From: Crotophaga sulcirostris
Lineage: Eukaryota > Chordata > Aves > Cuculiformes > Crotophagidae
Direction of reading: 5' to 3'
DNA length: 64,000 nucleotides
Assembly: GCA_013397455.1 (NCBI GenBank)
Contig: VYZB01000291.1
Coordinates: forward strand, 1,009,895 to 1,073,894
In this document: positions 60,236-64,000 of the stretch, in pieces
Position numbering within the stretch: position 1 is the first letter of the stretch
Layout of the letters: the number at the start of each line of letters is the position of its first letter
Translations under genes and position numbers: made by a program
Notes under the pieces: model-generated
The model's database searches: none
What the model was told of the DNA's origin: nothing
What the model saw: only the letters and a program-made list of their open reading frames with translations

Positions 60236-63200
60236 GAACCAGCACACAGGATTGCAAACAAGAGACCAGGAGCTGGAACTGAAACATGCTCCCTATCTCT
60301 GTGCATCCAGATCTTGTGAAGAGATCCAAGGATCATCTAGGCATTCAGCCCAAAATTATACCAAGTGTACTTAGCAGACAAAACCAGACCAACAGAGAAA
60401 AAAAAATTCATTTCAGTCCTCCTACCATTCTTTAAAGACAAAAACTGTAGCATGTGACCCTGAAAAAAAGTGTGCTGCACAGTCTATAATCACTGTTGTA
60501 GTTTCCAAGTCACCAGAAGTGAAGTGCAAATCTGAAAGAAGAATTCAGCTATGATTTTAACACCCCACACACCTTGCAAAAGAGCCAAAAAAGGCCAGCT
60601 ATGCATACTTCTGAACAAGGCATCAGTTCATTTTCACCCTGGATCAGCATGAAGGTATATTTAGCACAGGCTTCTCTGTTACAAATGAAGCCTGTGCCTT
60701 TCCCAAGCTGAACAGCCTTGCTCCTGGAGGTGTGGAGCCTTCAGGGTTTCTTCCAGAAGAGGCCTCAATTCAGCAAGGTGTTTAACTACACAGCGAACAT
60801 CAAGCACATGGAGAATAGTCATTGATTTGAAGTTAGGATAAAATCCATTATTTATCCAAGGTCTGACTGATAATTTGCTTGAAGCAGACACATTTGAGAA
60901 AAAAAATAATTCTAGTGTGTGTGTGGGGAGAACCCTGCTTTCTACTTCACTGGATTTTAATTTTTCTTACTCTTTATGACCATTAAAGCTCAAATAATTT
61001 GAAGGCAGATAAACCATGCATAAGGCAACAAAAAGCTGTAAGACTGAATACACATAAAGAAACACAGCCTATCAACTATGTTTGATCTGTCTCACATAGC
61101 CTAAATGGTTTTTAAAATATATTCACTTCCCTTCTTCATGTCCAAATTCTAGTGTGAATTTTATTTATAAGTGCCAGCTATATGGGTAGACAGCAAAAGA
61201 TATATTTTATTTATTAAATATAAATAAGCAGCAAATCTAAATTAACCAGTGGAAAAGCTTTCACTTTGGAATTTTTTTATATTTGAGCTCTTATTAATGT
61301 TACATCGATGCCACATATCTTCCTAGCATATATCTCATGCATTTGGAAGTGAGACATAAGTGGCAAATGGATATTAATATTACTACCATTATTTCTACCT
61401 GCCCTACCAGTACTGAAGACTTCCACTTCTGCTAGAAGAGAGCAGATAATAAAACCATTTGAAAACTTCCTTTTATTTATTGTTTTTCATTATTTTTCAT
61501 GAGAAGGAACAAAACACCTTGCCTAAAAAATTGGGTCATGTTACATAATATTCTAGCTATTTGTTGGCTTTGGTTGGGTTTTGGGAAGTGTCTGGTGTTA
61601 ATTTGTTTGACAAAAGACATTATTAAACACTTAGCACAAAAAGTATTACACGTTTTTCTCTGTCTCTCAAAAGCAAAGCAGATACCTCATCCTGCCTGTC
61701 ACACAAACTGCACCAGGTGTCCTGTGCATAATTATGCAACGTTTCTCAGATTGAGCCTGGAGGAACTTTTAATTCTTTGGAGGTGGAAAGGAAAATTCTT
61801 TTGTCTTCATGATCAGATGAGGAATCCACTTTCAAGAAGAAAAAAAAAATCATTTTTAAAGATTTAAAAGCTCTGACTCATTTTCCAATCAATCACCTTC
61901 ATTAACAAGTGTCTCTAAAATGCTACTGCTATAGAAAAATATTTCAACCTGTCAAGGGCTTTCTTTCCTTCCTCCCTCCTGCACCCAATTGTTTCTCCTG
62001 TGGTTATTCCGCTACCTGCAGAAGGCTGAGCCTTTTTCAGACATATCCTTCCCTGTGGAGAACTGCCATTTATTTGCAACTCTGAGGCATTAAACCACAA
62101 CTCCTACTTGATAGCTGTGAGAACCCTTTTGGAGGAAGAAGCAGGGAAAATACAGCCCATCAAACCAATTCTTCTGTCATGTTTCGCTGGGATAAAGTTG
62201 TAAAAAAATTTGTTCAAAAAGCTTACTTGAAATGAACCAAATTTCATGTAACTAGTTGATCCAGCTACTAATAAACAGATATAAGCTCCCAGTAAACAGA
62301 ATGAGTTAATGTATTGTATCCAAGTGGAGTCCCACCAAGTACTTTCTTAAGTATGTGTGAAGTGAAACAGAGGAGTATTTTCAGTGTAATTCATTCAAAA
62401 CTGTCTTCCGAGACTCCTGCTTTGCTAATTTATTTACAGGAGCCCCACTGTGTGGTTCCTTAGTGAATGCCATTATGCTTTGGAGAACAATAAGAAAACC
62501 AATAAAGTATTTTTGGGCAGTGAAACTCATTGAAGTCTGTGAAACACTGTTCCACCAGCTGTCATATAGTTCCCTCTCCCCCATTTTACTTGGTCAAAAT
62601 GTTGAATTAATTAAGAAGAATTTATTATTTCCACTTTAATATACTCAATAATTCTCTTGAACGTTGCAAACCACTGAAATCGTCTCTGAAGCCTCATGAG
62701 TGTTCCCTTGGGTCTAACAAATACTCCTTCCACAGCCTTTCTTCTGGCTCTTCACCAAACTTTCACCCCAGTAGGAATGTCTGGGATCACCATCTCGACA
62801 GATGTGGAAAGAGATGCTGAGGGACAAATCAACCTTTTCCTGGCTATCCCCAAGACCAAAAGAGAGCAAACCCAGCCAATGTATTTATCCCAGCTCCTGT
62901 GCAGAGCCAGTGTCTGTCCCAAGCCAGCAAACTTCATGGGGTCTCCTTGCATAACCTGTGAGTTCCCACCCTGTGTGAGGTTCTGCATGAAGCAAAGTCA
63001 CTGGAGGATCTGACCTAATGTTTCCCTTACTATCACTGAGATAATTACTTGCTTCTGGGTAGAGAAAGAAAGAGGGAAGGGCAAAGCTAACGTTGACTTT
63101 ATAACTGCTTTGTACACCTTTCGAAACTACAGAGATATATACATGTGCAATCAGCAAATGAATGCTTCCTCTCCTAGTCATCATCATTTACAAGGTACAG

Positions 63201-63394
63201 AGCACTGAGACAGGTGCCCTTATGCATATGGAGATAAGGTATAAATAGGAAAGAGCTGATTTTGTCTTCTTTGTTAACAGTCTTCCTCTCCCCCTTGGAG
63301 GCAAGTTGTCAGCTAGATAATTTATTAGGAAATATCACTGTAGTGTAATATGGTATGTACTGTCCCTTGGGGGTAGAAAATCAAATATTCACTT

Positions 63395-63550
63395 GTCACT
63401 GGAAAGGTTGATTTAATTGATACATATAGCAATTCACCTTATTGCTTTAAAATAGCTACATAGGCTACATTCTTCATAGTAAGAATATGCAGATTTTAAT
63501 TCAGATAATTGGGAGCAATCGCTGTGTTGATGTGAAATAGTTCATAAGCT
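63395..63550. promoter_or_regulatory. Candidate conserved non-coding element
   Basis: Contains GGTTGATTTAATTGATAC, AGCAATTCACC, TTTTAATTCAGATAATTGG and GAGCAATCGCTGTG. Homeodomain cores and one retained CpG in unique AT-rich DNA, with no open frame of note. Confidence 0.33.
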
Positions 63551-64000
63551 CCAAACTCCACTCACCCTGAATGCAACCAAGACCTATGGCTCAGAGTTTG
63601 GTGCAGTGCTGAGACCAAGTGCTTCTCTTGCAGCTGACAGCACCTGTTTGCCCCTGTTTGGAATCCCCTCCTCCCCAAAAATCAGCAGCGGCTCCAGCCA
63701 GCTGGCAAGTGTCAGGCACTGAAAAATTCCTTCTCAGCCCCATGGCCAGGGAAACAAGGCAACAGCCCATGCTCCTGAAACCTGAGATTTCAGCTAAACC
63801 CAAGGAAGGATTTTTGAGACCAAGCAAGACCTCCCACAAGTGGGCATAGTGCCATTTGCTCTATGCCAGCAGGGAATTTGGGCTTGGTGGGGAGAGGGGT
63901 AGGGGTTTGGGTTTTAATTAGTTATTTATTACTTTCTCAGTGACCCGTTGTATCATTTAGCAATTCATACAGAAGGCAAAGACACATAGCCTAAAGCAAA

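Larger units (their letters stand above)
57900..64000. other. Non-coding block, no gene recognised
   Basis: No exon or RNA gene was recognised. The plus-strand frame ending at 58971 contains an internal ATG (58777) followed by a hydrophobic stretch like a signal peptide, but nothing after it matches a secreted family I know. Pyrimidine-rich tracts occur at 59110-59153 and 61961-61981. The best regulatory candidate of the window and a weaker one near the right edge are listed separately. Confidence 0.7.

Overview
This window reads as AT-rich, CpG-poor vertebrate DNA, and specifically bird DNA. The evidence for a bird is a set of CR1-type LINE 3' ends. The clearest is a plus-strand copy at 36801-36999 ending in the CR1 terminal motif ATTCTATGA. 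There is a minus-strand copy at about 32991-33102 and shorter minus-strand pieces near 41387-41418 and 51171-51226. No rRNA, tRNA, CRISPR array, operon or other prokaryotic feature is visible, and I see no intact viral or retroviral gene.

I could not recognise a single protein-coding exon. The open frames are short (the longest is 201 codons, 164 from its first ATG, on the minus strand at 29969-30574). They are scattered over both strands, often begin at non-ATG codons, and show no family signature I know. The window is therefore best read as intergenic DNA or the inside of a very long intron. There is no CpG island and no convincing promoter.

What stands out is regulatory-looking DNA. Many 100-400 bp stretches have clustered homeodomain cores (TAATTA, ATTAAT), SOX-like (ATTGT/ACAAT), posterior-HOX/CDX-like (TTTTACG, TTTTATGG), GATA-like and POU-like words, and they keep rare CpGs in an otherwise CpG-poor setting. 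The strongest are at about 59855-60235, 57595-57800, 19200-19440, 52385-52640, 50850-51130, 31985-32155 and 35640-36140. This is how conserved non-coding elements around developmental transcription-factor genes usually look, but conservation cannot be measured from one sequence, so these are candidates only.

Layout. 1-16.6 kb: unremarkable non-coding DNA with G-rich tracts and a few weak candidates. 16.6-24.4 kb: candidate enhancers, including the 19.2-kb one. 24.4-33 kb: simple AT repeats, the longest open frame overlapping a candidate element, and a run of candidates from 31.3 to 32.5 kb. 33-37 kb: minus-strand CR1, a perfect hairpin, an AT microsatellite, candidate elements and the plus-strand CR1. 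37-49.4 kb: quiet, with a 24-bp tandem duplication and C/A-rich low-complexity DNA. 49.4-64 kb: the best candidate elements. I found no undescribed multi-gene system. The most useful lead is the apparent cluster of regulatory elements.
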